DNA from: Rugalucina vietnamica
Taxonomy: Eukaryota > Mollusca > Bivalvia > Lucinida > Lucinidae
NCBI GenBank assembly: GCA_964017185.1
Contig: OZ024873.1
Coordinates: forward strand, 43,076,760-43,140,759
DNA length: 64,000 nucleotides
Reading direction: 5' to 3'
In this document: piece by piece, positions 1 to 12,341 of the stretch
How the letters are laid out: each line of letters begins with the position of its first letter
Position numbering within the stretch: the stretch's first letter is position 1
The notes under the pieces: generated by a model
The model's input: only the letters and a program-made list of their open reading frames with translations
Database searches by the model: none
What the model was told of the DNA's origin: nothing
Position numbers and translations under genes: made by a program

Positions 1-2146
1 AGTATATATATTAATTTTCTAAAAGATTTTAAAGATCCGTCCATTGCGAAAGTCGCATCATCAGCAAACATAGTACTCTTAAATTCTTTTCCATTTATTT
101 TTATCCCTGTAATATCTTGATCTTTCAGTAATGTAGCTGATAAAACTTCGATGCACAATATAAATAGGTAAGGCGAGAGAGGACAGCCCTGTCTCACACC
201 TCGATTAATTGAAAGGAAGTCTGACATATATCCAGCATTTTGCACACAACTATTGGCTCCCTGGTAAAAACATTCAACCCACTTTATTATGTCTGCCCCA
301 AAATTAAAAGCTTCTAAGCATCGTAAAATATATTTATGACTTATACTGTCAAATGCTTTTTCAAAATCTGCAAAAAATAAAAGTCCTGGTGAATTTTCAT
401 TTTCTAGCTTTTCAATAGTTTCTTGAATTAAGCGGATGTTCTCGCCAATGTATCTGCCCTTTATGAAACCTGTTTGAGAACAGTCAATTAAATTTGGAAG
501 ATATTTCTTTATTCTGCTTGCTATGGCCTTAGTAGCAAGTTTATAATCCGTATTTAATAAAGTTAACGGGCGCCAATTTTTTAAGTCGTCCAGATTTTTA
601 TCTTTTTTGGGTAATAGCGAAATAATGCCTTGTTTTTGAAGTGTTGTTAAGCTACCATTTTCAAAGGAATAATTTAAAGATTTGATATAAAACGACTTAA
701 TATCATTCCAAAATATCTTATAAAACTCAGTTGTAATTCCATCGGAACCGGGACTTTTGTTGTTGTTCATATTTCTAAGTGCACATGCACATTCATACTC
801 GGTTAAAGGCCCTTCTATATCATTTTTTTCTTCCACATTTAGTTTTACTGAAATATTATTAATCATTTGATTCATCTTTTCTTCGTCTACTATTTGTTCT
901 GTATTCATGTTTTCATAGAAAGAACGAACTTCATTTAATATTTCCTTTCGATCATTAATTTCAACCATATCAGTCTTTAATTTATGCAACGTTTTAGCAT
1001 CTGATCTTTTTTTCTCTAAATTCGCAAAGTATTTTGTATTCTTTTCGCCCCCTTCAATATATTCTGCTTTTGATCTTATTATGTAACCCTTAATTTCTAA
1101 TTCGTATAAGTTTTGTAATTCTTGATTCTTTTCCTTCAATCTAATAAGTTCATTTTCTTGATCATTTCCCAAAGTCAGATTACCTTTAATCAAATTTATT
1201 TCTTCTATTAACTGCCTTTCCGACTCATTTTTTTGTTTTTTCTTATAAGACGCATATTTAATGGACTCATCACGTATGCCACCTTTAATGATTTCCCATA
1301 GTGTGTTTGGGTTTGCATTTTTGTTTATTTCCGCCATTTCACTAATGGACTTTCTTATTTTATTTTGATACTCCGTTTGCAATATGAGACTATTATTTAT
1401 TTTGAAATACCCTTTTCCACGTTCGATATTATTTAAAGTTAAAACCATAGATATAATTGAATGATTAGACATGAATCCTGGATTGATTTTACAATTATTT
1501 ACTTGATTTACAAAAGAGTCTGATATAAGAAAATAATCGAGTCTTGAGAATATGATGGGTTTACTAGATGAATGCCATGTATATTGCCGTAAATCAGGAT
1601 TACGAATCCGCCAAACATCAGCCAAATCAAAGTTCTCCTTTATTGTTAAAATTTGTTCCCTGCATTTTTTGTGAGAGCCTGCTATTCCGCCAAATTTATC
1701 TAACATAGGATCTAAAACTGTATTAAATCACCACCAATGACATAATTTTCTTCATCATTTTCTCCCAAGAAATTATACAAGGTTTCAAAAAAAGCAGCAT
1801 CATCAGTATTAGGACCATAAATATTTACAAAAACGATATCACGATCATCTATGTTTAATTTTAAGGCTTGTATTTTTCCAGGTATTATTTCTTTATGATA
1901 TATAAACTTGAATTTCAGGGATTGTTTTACCAAAGTACACACATCGCCACTAGTACTGCTTCTACCACTAAAGAAAATATGCTGTTTACTTTCGCGTGTC
2001 CAAAGTGATTCAACTTCTATTTTGGAATGTGTTTCTTGTAAGAGACAGATGTCATAGTTATGTTTTTCTAAAAAATTAAAAATTTGTCTACGTTTTGTAT
2101 TTTGACCAAGCCCTCTGACGTTAAAGGAGCAAATTGCATAGTTCAT
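1..2146 (-). pseudogene. LINE ORF2 (endonuclease + reverse transcriptase), L1-superclade, frameshifted and partial
   Basis: Minus-strand ORF2 of an APE-type non-LTR retrotransposon. It would nick target DNA and copy its own RNA at the nick. The start is the ATG at 2144-2146, followed by the endonuclease N-terminus CSFNVRGLG, LLQETHS and INIYGPN-like blocks. At the GGDF/N motif (about 1725) one T is missing from a T run, so the first frame stops at 1712. In the shifted frame the endonuclease continues (SRLDYFLIS, then SNHS where SDHS is usual). Reverse transcriptase follows: NKSPGSDGI near 750, FADFEKAFD near 375, RGVRQGCPLSP near 200 and MFADDATF near 60. That frame looks open to the window edge, so the C-terminus lies outside. 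RGVRQGCPLSP and FADD place it with L1/Tx1-like elements. The single lesion suggests recent decay. Its ORF1 is probably the gene at 6280-7467. Confidence 0.85.
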
Positions 2147-4554
2147 TGTTTATTTTAAAGTTTAATGCGTCATAAATGCGTGCACACAACTGTGATAAAA
2201 AAAAAGAGCGTCATGCGATAACATGTTCAAAAATATCTACATCATGCTTGAAGCACAACAAAACATTCATACACAAAACATTAACAGTTCAAAATATACA
2301 TTTCGTATGACCACTTTTTAGACAAACGTGAATACATTAACATTTATTCAAATTGTAATTATAGTATCCAATCGGTTATCCAGAGACAACCAACGCGACC
2401 GAAAATAATCGAAGTGGATGATACAAATATAAGAATGTGGTATGCACATACCGATCTAGTAACAAGTCATCGCATCGGCTGTCTACGGATGACCGGTGTG
2501 GTATACGTTTTTATAAATATTAGTCTTACTAGCCATCGGTGTTATATGCATTACTACGAGTGCAATATTCTATCAATGAGATCCAAACATAAGTAATCGT
2601 TAATTCAAATTTCCTACTACAGCTGAATTTATCTCCGTTTTATATGAAAAACGTCTAATTGGAGGGAAGGAGAGAAAAATAGTCATTTAAACATGGTAAA
2701 TACAAATAAACTAAATGCCGGGGTTAGCTCATGATACCAAAAGTATTGTGAATATTATTTCATTCCATTTACATGATTTAACGCACATCATGTTCCTGGC
2801 ATTTTTGATAGACATACATAGACAGACAGACAGACGGACCAGCAGACCAACAACCAGAAAGGCATCAACTATTTAATACACTCATTCACTGCTCTTATAT
2901 GTAATATTAAAAGAGTTCGTACGGTTAACGTATATATAATAGAAATGCTGAACCGCGTCAAGGGAGACTACAAATGAACACAAGCTTAAAGTTCAAGTTG
3001 GAGTATACTTTCCTAGAGAAGGAGTAATGCATCAACTTATCAAAGGTGACTATTTACTCTGCATCTTTTAGTGCTGTATTATAAAATTAGTACACAAGTT
3101 GGCTTCTTTAAAAAGAAACCAATGAAAAGGTCAGCAGCCGTTTGTTATAAGGGATTCCTTTTGCTCCAGATTTCAGTGTTGTTGATTCTCTGGTTTGTCG
3201 TTAATTTCGATTCTCATACGTTTCAGTTTCGTTTCCTATACATGAATGTCGTTTCTTGTTATGAACGCTTGACCAGTGTGTGTATCTGTCACTCAAGGCA
3301 TTGACCAAAATTTTTCTGATGTTATGGAACCAAAGCCAATCGATGTGTAGAAAACCATTTTGCAGTGCAGTCAATTTGTGACCGAGTTCTGAATTTTGAC
3401 CTGCAGCCACACTACCAGAAACAGACTCATGGGACCGATGTGATGGACTAAAAGTCAGCCATATAGAGTTCCTGTAGTTTCTGTACCCCTTGTCAGGGTA
3501 TCTACGATCTAAACCTAGATGCGCTGTGATAAGCAGTCACCACGATCGAGACTGCTTGCTAGCTTTTACCGCTATTTGACGGGGAGTGTCAAAAATGGAT
3601 AAATTTAATTGATTGCGGTTAACTGTCTAGTCAGTATAGACGGGTTCACTAGTTCTTATTAAGCGCTTTGTGTGACAAAATGCGCAATTAAGAGAGAGCA
3701 GTCGATCATGGGTAGAATTTTCTTCATATTGAAAGTAAACACTGTGGGAGGGAACTTTTCCAATAATTAAGATTTGTGTCGAAATTTGTGCTTCGTTTGC
3801 CTTATACATGTACAAAAAGAAAATTAAAACAAAAGAAATGATGACATTAAACGTCGAACACATCAACTCATGATCCCTACACAAGTTTACCGAGTCACAA
3901 ATGCGTCAAAGATTCATGATATCCACGTGCAAATAGTTGGTGCTCATATTTGATTTTATACCGATAGGAGTAACTACAGTGCCCTTACATGCTTTGTGAC
4001 TCTACAAACTTGTGACTGGACCAATGTTTATCGTACAGACAATATTTTAAGACAGAAACTAAATTAAATTACTATAGGACAAGATCTAGATTCATGACAC
4101 ACTGCAGATTTATCTTATTCGCGGTAAGTTACATGTAGCACACCAAAACTATGTCTGCAAACTGATTTTATTGGGAAATATCCCCACTCTCCATTGTTTA
4201 TCCCTTGTATTCCACAAGGGACCAAACTACGGGGAATCGGCTTCATATGTGTCATTTTTGATAATATTACAACCTTGTGCCCTTAGCGAAAACGAAATAA
4301 TAAGGACAACAGTATGGTTGTTTCACTAGAATACGATTCTTCCTTTGTGTCCTTCAGTGAAAAGACAAGTTTTAGTATGCTTACTGTTTTATATGAAAAC
4401 ATACTTGCAATTATAAGAAGTGTAAATACAACATAAAGATATTACATGTACCTATATGCTTTGAGTGAACGCTAGAATGCATCGATACATGTATAGCAGA
4501 GAAAATACAGCATAACGCAAACATGCCCATGCAATATAAAGAATTTTTTTTCGA

Positions 4555-4775
4555 CTGTACAAATTCAAAATTTTCATCAGAAAAAAATCATCATCTTTAA
4601 TACTTTCACCAAAAACACACCGCGCGGGCCCACGCTAGAACCGCCTCGACAAGGCGGATCCAACGAGCACCCACGATGTATGTCCCGGATCAAAAATAAG
4701 AAAAATTTTACATGTATACCCCTGCAAATCCCAGTTTTGCTAAACAAAAGTGTGGTCAACAGGGGCATACATTTC
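4555..4775. repeat. Hairpin-bearing interspersed repeat, copy 1
   Basis: Related to the copy at 5640-5850. Shared blocks in the same order are a run of A with ACACCG, the CCGCCT...AGGCGG hairpin (4641-4646 with 4652-4657), an AAGAAAA tract and ATACCCCTG. In this copy GTATACCCCTG near 4715 pairs imperfectly with CAGGGGCATAC near 4760, adding a second stem. No protein is encoded. Its size and stems suggest a MITE-like or foldback repeat, but I see no target duplication. Confidence 0.45.
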
Positions 4776-5639
4776 ACGGACATGTTTCCATGATGAACAT
4801 CGTTACCCTTAAAAGTAAAGCAACTAACCTATATGAAATAAGTCAAATACCGTCAATAATTGACAGGATTGTGATTTGTTTGTTTTTCGCTAAGTTTTTG
4901 TTTCTTTGTTTGTATTGAAGTTTATATTTGTATTGAAGTTTTAACGACCCAGTCAGCAATTCTTCAGTCATCCCAGGATGGTGCCATCATTTCCTGGGTG
5001 CTACCAGTACTGTTGGGCGTTACTATGGGACCGCCGGGCAACCGTGCTCTCTTAAATATAAAATCATATTTCCAAAAACATCTTAAAAATAAGACTTTAT
5101 GATCCAATTGACACTATTACAACTATATAAAGTATGTTAAATGTAAGTATTATTCAAATTACGTCGATTATAATTTCAACGGAAGTGGAACACCGCGGCT
5201 TGGAGTTTGCATTTGAGCCACATCACGAGAGTTGCCGATCATCAACATTCGAGCCGACCCAGCGCACGAAGGACTGGGCGACATCATACAAATGATAGAC
5301 TCTTGAAAGTTTAGCTTCAGGAATTGAAATGGTTGTACCATTCTGTTATGGTAGAAGGAATCGGTATTTTAGATAGGGCATCTCTTGACGCGGCTCATCA
5401 TGACCATACATTTACAGCTAAATATGTAACATATGCCACGGACCATATACGCTTTTGTCATCACTGAACCATGCATAATACTGTGGTACATAACTATTCT
5501 TGATTTTTGGATAGCTTAATAAGTATAAATCGCCGTCCGATCTTGCCACAGCGGTCTATATATAATCAAACAAACATTGCGGAAACACCCATTGCATTTT
5601 ACAGCGATTTTACCGCCTTCAAAAATGATAAGAATTTCC

Positions 5640-5850
5640 TAGGATAATTTTTTGATAATTCCAATTATTTTGTTAACAAAACGAGAAAAAAACACCGATT
5701 GTGGGTACCCGCCAGGACCGCCTCGCCGAGGCGGTACTACCGAGTACCCACAGTCCATGTTTGGGATTAGATTAAGAAAAGAATGGCATACCCCTGAACA
5801 CTTTACATTAAAGTGGGGATTTAGGAAGTGTATGCTTTCGTGATGATACA
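5640..5850. repeat. Hairpin-bearing interspersed repeat, copy 2
   Basis: Contains a perfect 9-bp-arm hairpin ACCGCCTCG/CGAGGCGGT (5717-5735, one-base loop), nested in an outer stem GTGGGTAC (5701-5708) / GTACCCAC (5744-5751). About 50 bp further on there is a second perfect stem CACTTTA/TAAAGTG, then GCATAC/GTATGC. Its blocks match copy 1 (4555-4775) in order and orientation. Confidence 0.5.
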
Positions 5851-6279
5851 TCTTAATTTGTAAATCGTACACCTCTCAATAACCCGACCAAAAGCGACAT
5901 CTTCATATATATAAACGGCATTTTACTATATATGTACAGTAAGAATATAAAGCCTCTGACAGGCCGCACAATTAGACCAGCAGTTTTTGATTAAACATAA
6001 GTGCAGACTATCCTGAGACGCGGTCCATTTCATATCAATACTGGTCGTCGATAACACTAACCAGACTGGGCAAATATGCGGCTGATCAGGGTATATGTTA
6101 TTTTATATTATCGTGTCGTTGTGTGAATAAGTGAGCACTGTTTTATAAGTTGTCCAAATTTTGGAGTAGCTACTTCATAACGTTTCTTTCACAAGCAAAA
6201 TATATAATGCACAAAATTGATAATGTAACGTCCTGAATGATAACATACGAATTCAATATTTTCTTGGCATTTATAATTG

Positions 6280-7467
6280 TTAAACTTTTTGTGATTCGAA
6301 AATCACATCTTCTCCCTCTTCTCCATCGTCAACAAAATCTAGCCAGTCTTGATAATCAGAGTATTCTATTCGAGTTATTTCCTCGCTACCTTTCATCACA
6401 ACATATACAGAACCATCTATTGTCCAGCACTTCTGTACCTCATCGTTGCTTCTTGCAGCCATGTATACCGAGTAATTGAGATTTGTTAGATCTTCCTGAA
6501 TAAATATATTGGTCCCCTTCAGTCTAGTTTTTCTGTCTTTCAAACATTTTATCTTTGACATTCTGGATAGAAACTTAACAATTATGCATCTTCCCGACTT
6601 CTTGATTTTCTTCTTTTTCCCAATTCTGTGAGCAATGTCTATGTCGTATGATGTTAATTTGGCCCCTAGTTTCTCATTCAAGACCTTTACTACTCTGTCT
6701 ATCGTTGCCTGTGCATCTTCTTCACCCTCTGCTTCTGGAATTCCCCATATTCTGATGTTGTTTCGCCTGCTGTACTGCTCGAGCTCATTCGACCGACCAT
6801 AAAATGCTCTATCCGAGTCTTCCAAGGCATACTGGAGCCTTTCAATATCTTGTTTCTGATCTTCTGACTCTTTCTGCAGATTTTCTATCGTATCTGTCTT
6901 ATCCTTCAGCGTCTTTTCCATTGATTTGACCTTCTCACATAACGCGTCATTATTTACTTGGCAATCATGCAGATCTCCTTCTAACACTTCAATTCTATGA
7001 GTAAGTGATTTAATGATCTCCTCTTTCATTGTAGTCATTAATTTATCAAGTTTTGTGTCGAACAATTTCGAGAACTCGTTCTTCAATTCTGATCTATTCA
7101 CAAGATTTGCCAGACTTGCACTTATATCTTTTAACTGTAACTGAATGGATTCTTGAAAACTCAGATCTTCCCATTCTCCCTCAGACTCTTTTGCAACTCT
7201 TGCCTTCTTTGCTTTCTTCTTTAAGCGTGCTGATTCTTTAGTCTTAGTTTTAGAACTTGGTATCTCTGTCTGTGTAGCGACCTTATGCTGGGAATTTACT
7301 TTATCACTGTTTTCTGATTTCTCTGAGACAGCCTCCTCCTTAGTTATACTTTGATTGATATTTCCATTGTCTTTACTATCGTCTAGCAGACTACCATCCG
7401 TCTCGCTTATACTAGCTTCACTGCGATTTCTTTTTTTACTGTCTTCTACGTCCATCTTCGTGGCCAT
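6280..7467 (-). CDS. LINE ORF1 protein (coiled coil + RRM, L1 ORF1p-like)
   Basis: A 395-residue intact ORF starting at the ATG 7465-7467. The N-terminal 100 residues are charged and Ser/Lys-rich (basic stretch RLKKKAKKARVAK at 81-93). Residues about 101-232 have heptad-like Leu/Ile spacing, consistent with a trimerising coiled coil. The LEQYSRRNNIRIWGIPE block (229-245) opens an RRM-like domain that continues through IDIAHRIG and RCIIVKFLS (to about 301), followed by a C-terminal domain (TRLKGTNIFIQEDLT to about 370). This architecture is that of L1-type ORF1p, an RNA-binding chaperone that coats the element RNA. It lies upstream, in the same orientation, of the ORF2 at 1-2146, but 4.1 kb away. 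There are no stops, so this copy may be young. Family assignment is firm; pairing with that ORF2 is inference. Confidence 0.85.
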   Translation of the reverse strand: MATKMDVEDSKKRNRSEASISETDGSLLDDSKDNGNINQSITKEEAVSEKSENSDKVNSQHKVATQTEIPSSKTKTKESARLKKKAKKARVAKESEGEWEDLSFQESIQLQLKDISASLANLVNRSELKNEFSKLFDTKLDKLMTTMKEEIIKSLTHRIEVLEGDLHDCQVNNDALCEKVKSMEKTLKDKTDTIENLQKESEDQKQDIERLQYALEDSDRAFYGRSNELEQYSRRNNIRIWGIPEAEGEEDAQATIDRVVKVLNEKLGAKLTSYDIDIAHRIGKKKKIKKSGRCIIVKFLSRMSKIKCLKDRKTRLKGTNIFIQEDLTNLNYSVYMAARSNDEVQKCWTIDGSVYVVMKGSEEITRIEYSDYQDWLDFVDDGEEGEDVIFESQKV

Positions 7468-7873
7468 GATGATCTAGTATTTCATTTAATTGTATCTGTA
7501 TTTGATTTACTATTATGTGCTTAATAGTGTTGTTTTATATCATCAAAATCGTTCCAAAGAATTCACTAATTGTCATACTTCAAGCATTTTTAACCTCAAA
7601 AGCTGTGTCGCATTTCTGTTTTTGATCAGTATATTTTCAGATTTTTCAAGCGTGGCCTGTCCAGTGTAGATTTTTCAGTCACGAAAACTAATTACTAATT
7701 GAGAATATCTTCTGTTATCTGTTAGTTTAGAATTCTAAAGTTGCTTACAGGCTAGAAATGTAATTCCTTCTTAGTCATTATTGATTTTGACACAGAAGTT
7801 AACGAATTATCATGTTTTTGAGAAATTTTTTAATAAGCGACACATAAACACGTCCACTCCGCACTATACTCAT

Positions 7874-7917
<44 letters not shown>

Positions 7918-8020
7918 ACTATTATGAACTGTAACATTCAGCGGACAAGAACATTACTTACCAGTAGCAGTCAAAAATATGGGGTTATGCGGCTTTTCTT
8001 TTAGCAAACTGTCATCCAAG
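7468..8020. other. Non-coding spacer between ORF1 and the minisatellite
   Basis: AT-rich sequence without a supportable ORF. It may include the 5' UTR of the minus-strand LINE (upstream of the ATG at 7467). A 40-base A run lies at 7875-7914. Confidence 0.5.
7875..7914. repeat. Poly(A) tract, 40 bp
   Basis: Uninterrupted A run on the plus strand. It could be the tail of a plus-strand retrocopy, but nothing recognisable precedes it. Confidence 0.9.
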
Positions 8021-8495
8021 CCGTTTCAGTTACAACCGTTAGTATCAACATTATAACACTAAGCGTTGCAGTTGCAACCGTTCGTGTCAACAATTTAACT
8101 GCAACCGTTAGTGGCAACAAGTTAAAACTAAGCATAGCAGTTTCAAACGTAAATGGCAACACGTTAAAACTAAGCATTGCTGTTACAACCGTTAGCGTCA
8201 ACACGTTAAAACCAATCGTTGCAGTTACAACTGTTATTGTCAACTTTATTTCACTAAGTGTTGCAGTTGCAACCGTTAGTGTAAACACGTTAAAACTATG
8301 CGTTACAGTTGCAACCTTTAGTGTCAACATAGCATTGCAGTTGCAACCGTAAGTGTCAATATATTAACACTAAGCGTTGCAGTTGCACTCGTTAGTGTCA
8401 ACATGTTCACACTAAGCTTTGCAGTTGCAATCGTTATTGTCAACACGTTAAAACTAAAGGTTGCAGATACAACCGTTCGTGTCAACATTATAACA
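8021..8495 (+). repeat. 42-bp minisatellite, block 1
   Basis: Degenerate tandem array. The consensus monomer, in order, is GTTGCAGTTGCAACC, GTTAGTGTCAAC, ATGTTAACACTAAGC (42 bp). Because 42 is 14 codons, frames stay open and generate apparent ORFs on both strands; these are not genes. The last 9 bp (ATTATAACA, 8487-8495) are the left target duplication of the LINE that follows. Confidence 0.95.
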
Positions 8496-10129
8496 ATAAA
8501 CTGTGTATCAAATCAAACTGACAACAACACTGGACCACACATGGATGCATGGTTTGTTAGCAAGGGTCTTCATATCTGTCACCTTAATGTTCATTACCTT
8601 TATCCAAAATTAGATGAGATAAAAATTCTGCTTCGTGAACAAAAAAACATAGACATCTTTTGTCTAGCTGAAACTTTTTTAAATGACCAATTTACTGACT
8701 CAGAATTGAATATTCCAAATTATAACTTTGTACGGAGGGACCGCCAAAGTAATGGTGGTGGTTTAATCATTTACTACAGAAACAATCTAGCATGCATCCA
8801 TCGTGTTGATCTAGAATCCAGTAGTGTAGAAATGATATGGCTGGAAGTACGCAATAACAGACAGAAGCCATTTCTCATATGTTATGTGTATAAGCCACCT
8901 ACGGCCTCTAGTGATTGGACTGATTACGTGGAACAATCCCTAGAAAAGGGAAGTTCCGAAAACAAAGAAGTACTACTCTTAGGTGACTTAAATTTCAATA
9001 TATTAAACAAAACAGGACCTGTTAGAGCATGGCTACTAAAAACTGAAGCTTTGAACTTTTCACAACTTGTGTGCTCACCAACTAGAGTGACAGATGTATC
9101 TGAAACTATCATTGACCATGCATATTCAAATGAGCCTAATAATATTATCACAGTTTCAGTACCTAAATACTCAATAAGTGACCACTACCCTGTGTGTATA
9201 ACTAGGAAAATTTCCAAATCCTTTGAATGTGGTCCAGTGCATAAATTTATAAGTTACAGGGATACCAGTTCGTTTAATGAAACTGATTTTATACGTGACT
9301 TAGAAGAACAACCATGGTCAGTGATAGATATATTTGACACAGCAAGTGATGCTCTTGATTATTTCACAACAACTTTTAACTCAGTCCTAGATAAACATGT
9401 ACCTAAAAAGAAACGTAGAGTGAAAAAATCAAAGCAGCCAAACTGGATGAACCATAACATAATGGCTGCAAGGAGAACAAGAGACTCCATAGATCAATCA
9501 AACAACATGGCCGAATACCGGTTGTGGAGGAACAGAACCTCCAATCTCATTCACACTGCTAAGAAAGAGTTCTACTCCCAAAGTATAAATGATAATTACA
9601 AAAATCCAAAATGCCTCTGGCAAAATTTGCATGATGTTACTCATAAATCACCAAAACAACAAACAAACTTAATTCATGATTAACATGGAGATCCTATCCT
9701 AGATCCTGAAACATCTGCAAATCGTTTCAATGAGTTTTTCACATCTCTATATAAAGACTTAAATCCTAATGACACCAGACAAACTGCAACCTGTACCAAG
9801 TTAAAAGACTTTGTAGATGAAAAAGTACCTGATGGTACAGAATTTGAAATTCCCCTGGTCATCATTTATATTCCAGCAGCTACAAAATCTCAAAGTCAAC
9901 AAGGCCACAGGAATAGATGACATAAGTGCCAAATATCTCAAATTATCTGCATCTGTCATATCTCAGCCCCTAGCAACTATACTTAATGTTAGTATTGCCA
10001 ATGGAATATATCCCGATGACCTGAAAAAAGCCAAAGTTACACCTATTTTCAAAAAAGGCGATAAGCATGACATTAATAACTATAGACTCCCGATTATTAC
10101 TGGGATTTTTGAACGGCATATCAGTACAA

Positions 10130-10912
10130 AGATTCAAAGATTCAAAATTTAATCTGCATTCAATCCAAAACATACAGGATTATGACAGAAACATATAACA
10201 TACATACAAGATGAAAAATGACAACTACATGTACACTACATTTACAGTACATTTGCATTATACGATGTACATTCTACTATGAATATGACTTATGTAAGTG
10301 TGACATAACATTACACTTGGCAGTGCAGCCGTAACAGTGTATAAATGTATTTTTATTATGTCCATAAAATGTCAAATAAAACTAGTTGGAAACTAATGTA
10401 CCTGAATGTTGACTGGAGTCCTGATATTGTTGCCTAATCTTTAAACAATTATCTACATACAGGACAACAATTGGTATCATGTCCAAACTTATCATAAAGA
10501 CAAAAATTGTCAAAATTAGGAACTATGGATGACATATCTTTGAACAACTGTTTTCTCAAATCGTCATATGTTTTACAGATGCAAATAAAATGAAACTCGT
10601 CTTCTATGGCTTTCAAGTTGCATGTTTTACAAAGCCTTAACTGTTTTGCTGTTCTAGCATATCTTCCAACTTCTACCTCTAGTCTATGATTAGATATGCG
10701 AAGTTTCGTAAATTTTGCGAGTATAGATCTATCAACATTTGCCGATAAATAATTTTCGAAGCAGATTTTCTTCTTGAATTCACTGTATGTTAATAACTTA
10801 TTGTTAGTCTTAACTCTTGTAGAAGTACCTGATATGACGGAATTAAAATATGCTTCGTATCTGTCAAGTAAAATTCGCTTAATAGCATATATTAACTTAT
10901 TAACAGACCTGC
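10130..10912 (-). mobile_element. 5'-truncated antisense LINE tail nested in the CR1/L2-like LINE
   Basis: Splits the host RT between the ERHISTKIQ block and the DFLDKHK block, which are adjacent in intact relatives. On the minus strand it has a coding tail (10449-10907), about 310 bp of 3' UTR and a short TTTGAATC-type 3' tail at 10130-10150. Exact ends are uncertain by several bases. Confidence 0.7.
10449..10907 (-). pseudogene. C-terminal fragment of a LINE polyprotein (Zn-knuckle-like tail)
   Basis: About 153 codons open on the minus strand to a stop at 10449-10451, with no start because the copy is 5'-truncated. It includes LAKFTKLRISNHRLEVEVGR followed by LCKTCN, EDEFHF and CICK, giving the Cys/His spacing seen at the C-terminus of many Jockey/CR1-type LINE polyproteins after the RT domain. 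It lacks endonuclease and RT and is a dead fragment. Confidence 0.65.
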
Positions 10913-12271
10913 ATGATAGATTTTCTAGACAAGCATAAGCTTATTTATGACAATCAGTCTGGCTTTAGACGGCATCATTCTTGCCAAACCTCCTTAACCA
11001 AAATGATTGACAACTGGTTTACAGCTATGAACAGCAATGAAATAGTAGGGACAGTTTTGTTAGATCTTTCCAAAGCCTTTGATCTTGTAAACCATCAGAT
11101 TCTAAAACAAAAGTTAGCAGCCTACAAATTCAGTCAGTCATCCCAAAATTGGTTTAATTCATATCTAAGTAATCGATCCCAGCAAGTCCAAGTCTCTGGG
11201 AAACTCTCCAAGAACAAAGAGATAAAAGCAGGTGTCCCTCAGGGTTCAGTACTTGGACCACTGCTATTTTTACTTTATATAAATGATCTACCATTATATA
11301 TTAAATACTGTATTTTTGGACTTGTTTGCAGATGATGGCACACTGCACACTTCTAGTGTCCATCTTCCAACCATAACAACCTCAATAAATGCAGATCTAG
11401 ACAACTTCTCAGATTGGTGTGATGATAATGATATGAAAAAGAATACTTCAAAATCCAAAGCTTTATTCTTAGCATACAAAAATACAGCCAACAAGATAAT
11501 GGAAGCACCACCAATTCTGACCATTAGAGGAGAGCAAATTCAAATTTCTGAAACTGAAAAACTGCTAGGTGTTCATGTCAACAACACCCTAACATGGTCT
11601 GTCCACATTGAGGCAACCTTGAAAAAATGTAACTCATTACTTTATCTCTTAAACAGGATAAAACAATACATTAATGTCCCAACCAGGAAACTGTTCTATA
11701 ATGCCTACATTCTCCCTCATGTAGATTATTGCTGCTCAATATGGGGCAATGCAAATACTGAGCTTATGAGTGCAGTAATCAAATTTCAGAAGAGAGCAGC
11801 ACGATCAATATTAGATAAGCCAATAGACACACCATCAGAACAACTCTTTGCTGAACTAAAATGGATGGAATTCCCAGTGAGGGTTACCTACCAGAAGGCA
11901 ATCCTTATGTACAAAATTATGCATAACTTGACCCCACCCTACCTAACTAGTATTTTCAAGTTTTCCAAAGAAGACCATGATAGAACCCTTAGATCTACAA
12001 CAGAAAATCTTCTGTATGTTCCTAAACCAAACTTTGAATTTTACAGAAACAGTCTTGCATATTCAGGATCTAAGCTATGGAATAAAATATAAAATATAAA
12101 CTCCATTCCAGACCATCTCAGGAGTGCAACTTCTCTTCAATACTTCAGGAGTGGTTATCTAAATTGGATAGCAAATAATTCACTTTAGGCGTAGAACTCT
12201 TTTGTTTGTTTGTATTCATTTGTATGTCTGTATATTTATGTTTAAATGTTTGTAAATATTGTTTTAATAGA

Positions 12272-12309
12272 GGGCCTCAGGGAAGATTGGACTTGTCCAA
12301 CTGAGCCCC
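12272..12309 (+). other. 3'-UTR stem-loop of the CR1/L2-like LINE
   Basis: The outer stem GGGCCTCAG pairs with CTGAGCCCC; the inner stem TTGGAC pairs with GTCCAA around a TT loop. Conserved 3' hairpins of this type are thought to be recognised by the element's own RT. Confidence 0.6.
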
Positions 12310-12341
12310 CTTTCTAAATAAAGTAATTATTATTATTATTA

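Larger units (their letters stand above)
2147..6279. other. Non-coding interval between LINE ORF2 and ORF1, with hairpin repeats
   Basis: About 4.1 kb of AT-rich sequence with no ORF I can support. It contains a short GACA-type microsatellite near 2820 and two related hairpin-bearing repeats (annotated separately). ORF1 and ORF2 of L1-type elements normally lie close together, so either later insertions fill this space or the two ORFs belong to different copies. I could not find matching target duplications around a single insert. Confidence 0.5.
8541..12188 (+). pseudogene. CR1/L2-like LINE polyprotein (endonuclease + RT), multiply broken
   Basis: The likely start is the ATG at 8541; the upstream in-frame stretch is minisatellite. 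Endonuclease blocks are CHLNVHYLYPKL, CLAETFLND, LLLGDLNFN and SISDHYPV, ending at a stop at 9681. The frame continues briefly after that stop, then shifts near 9870. RT motifs follow: NKATGIDDISAKYL, KVTPIFKKGD, NNYR, then the nested insert (10130-10912), then DNQSGFRRHHS, VLLDLSKAFD, AGVPQGSVLGP, a one-base frameshift near 11313, and DLFADDGT. The C-terminal segment (KWMEFPVRVTYQKA, PPYL) is CR1/L2-like and carries an early stop at 12090 before the natural end at 12188. Two stops, two frameshifts and one insertion make it non-functional. Confidence 0.85.
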
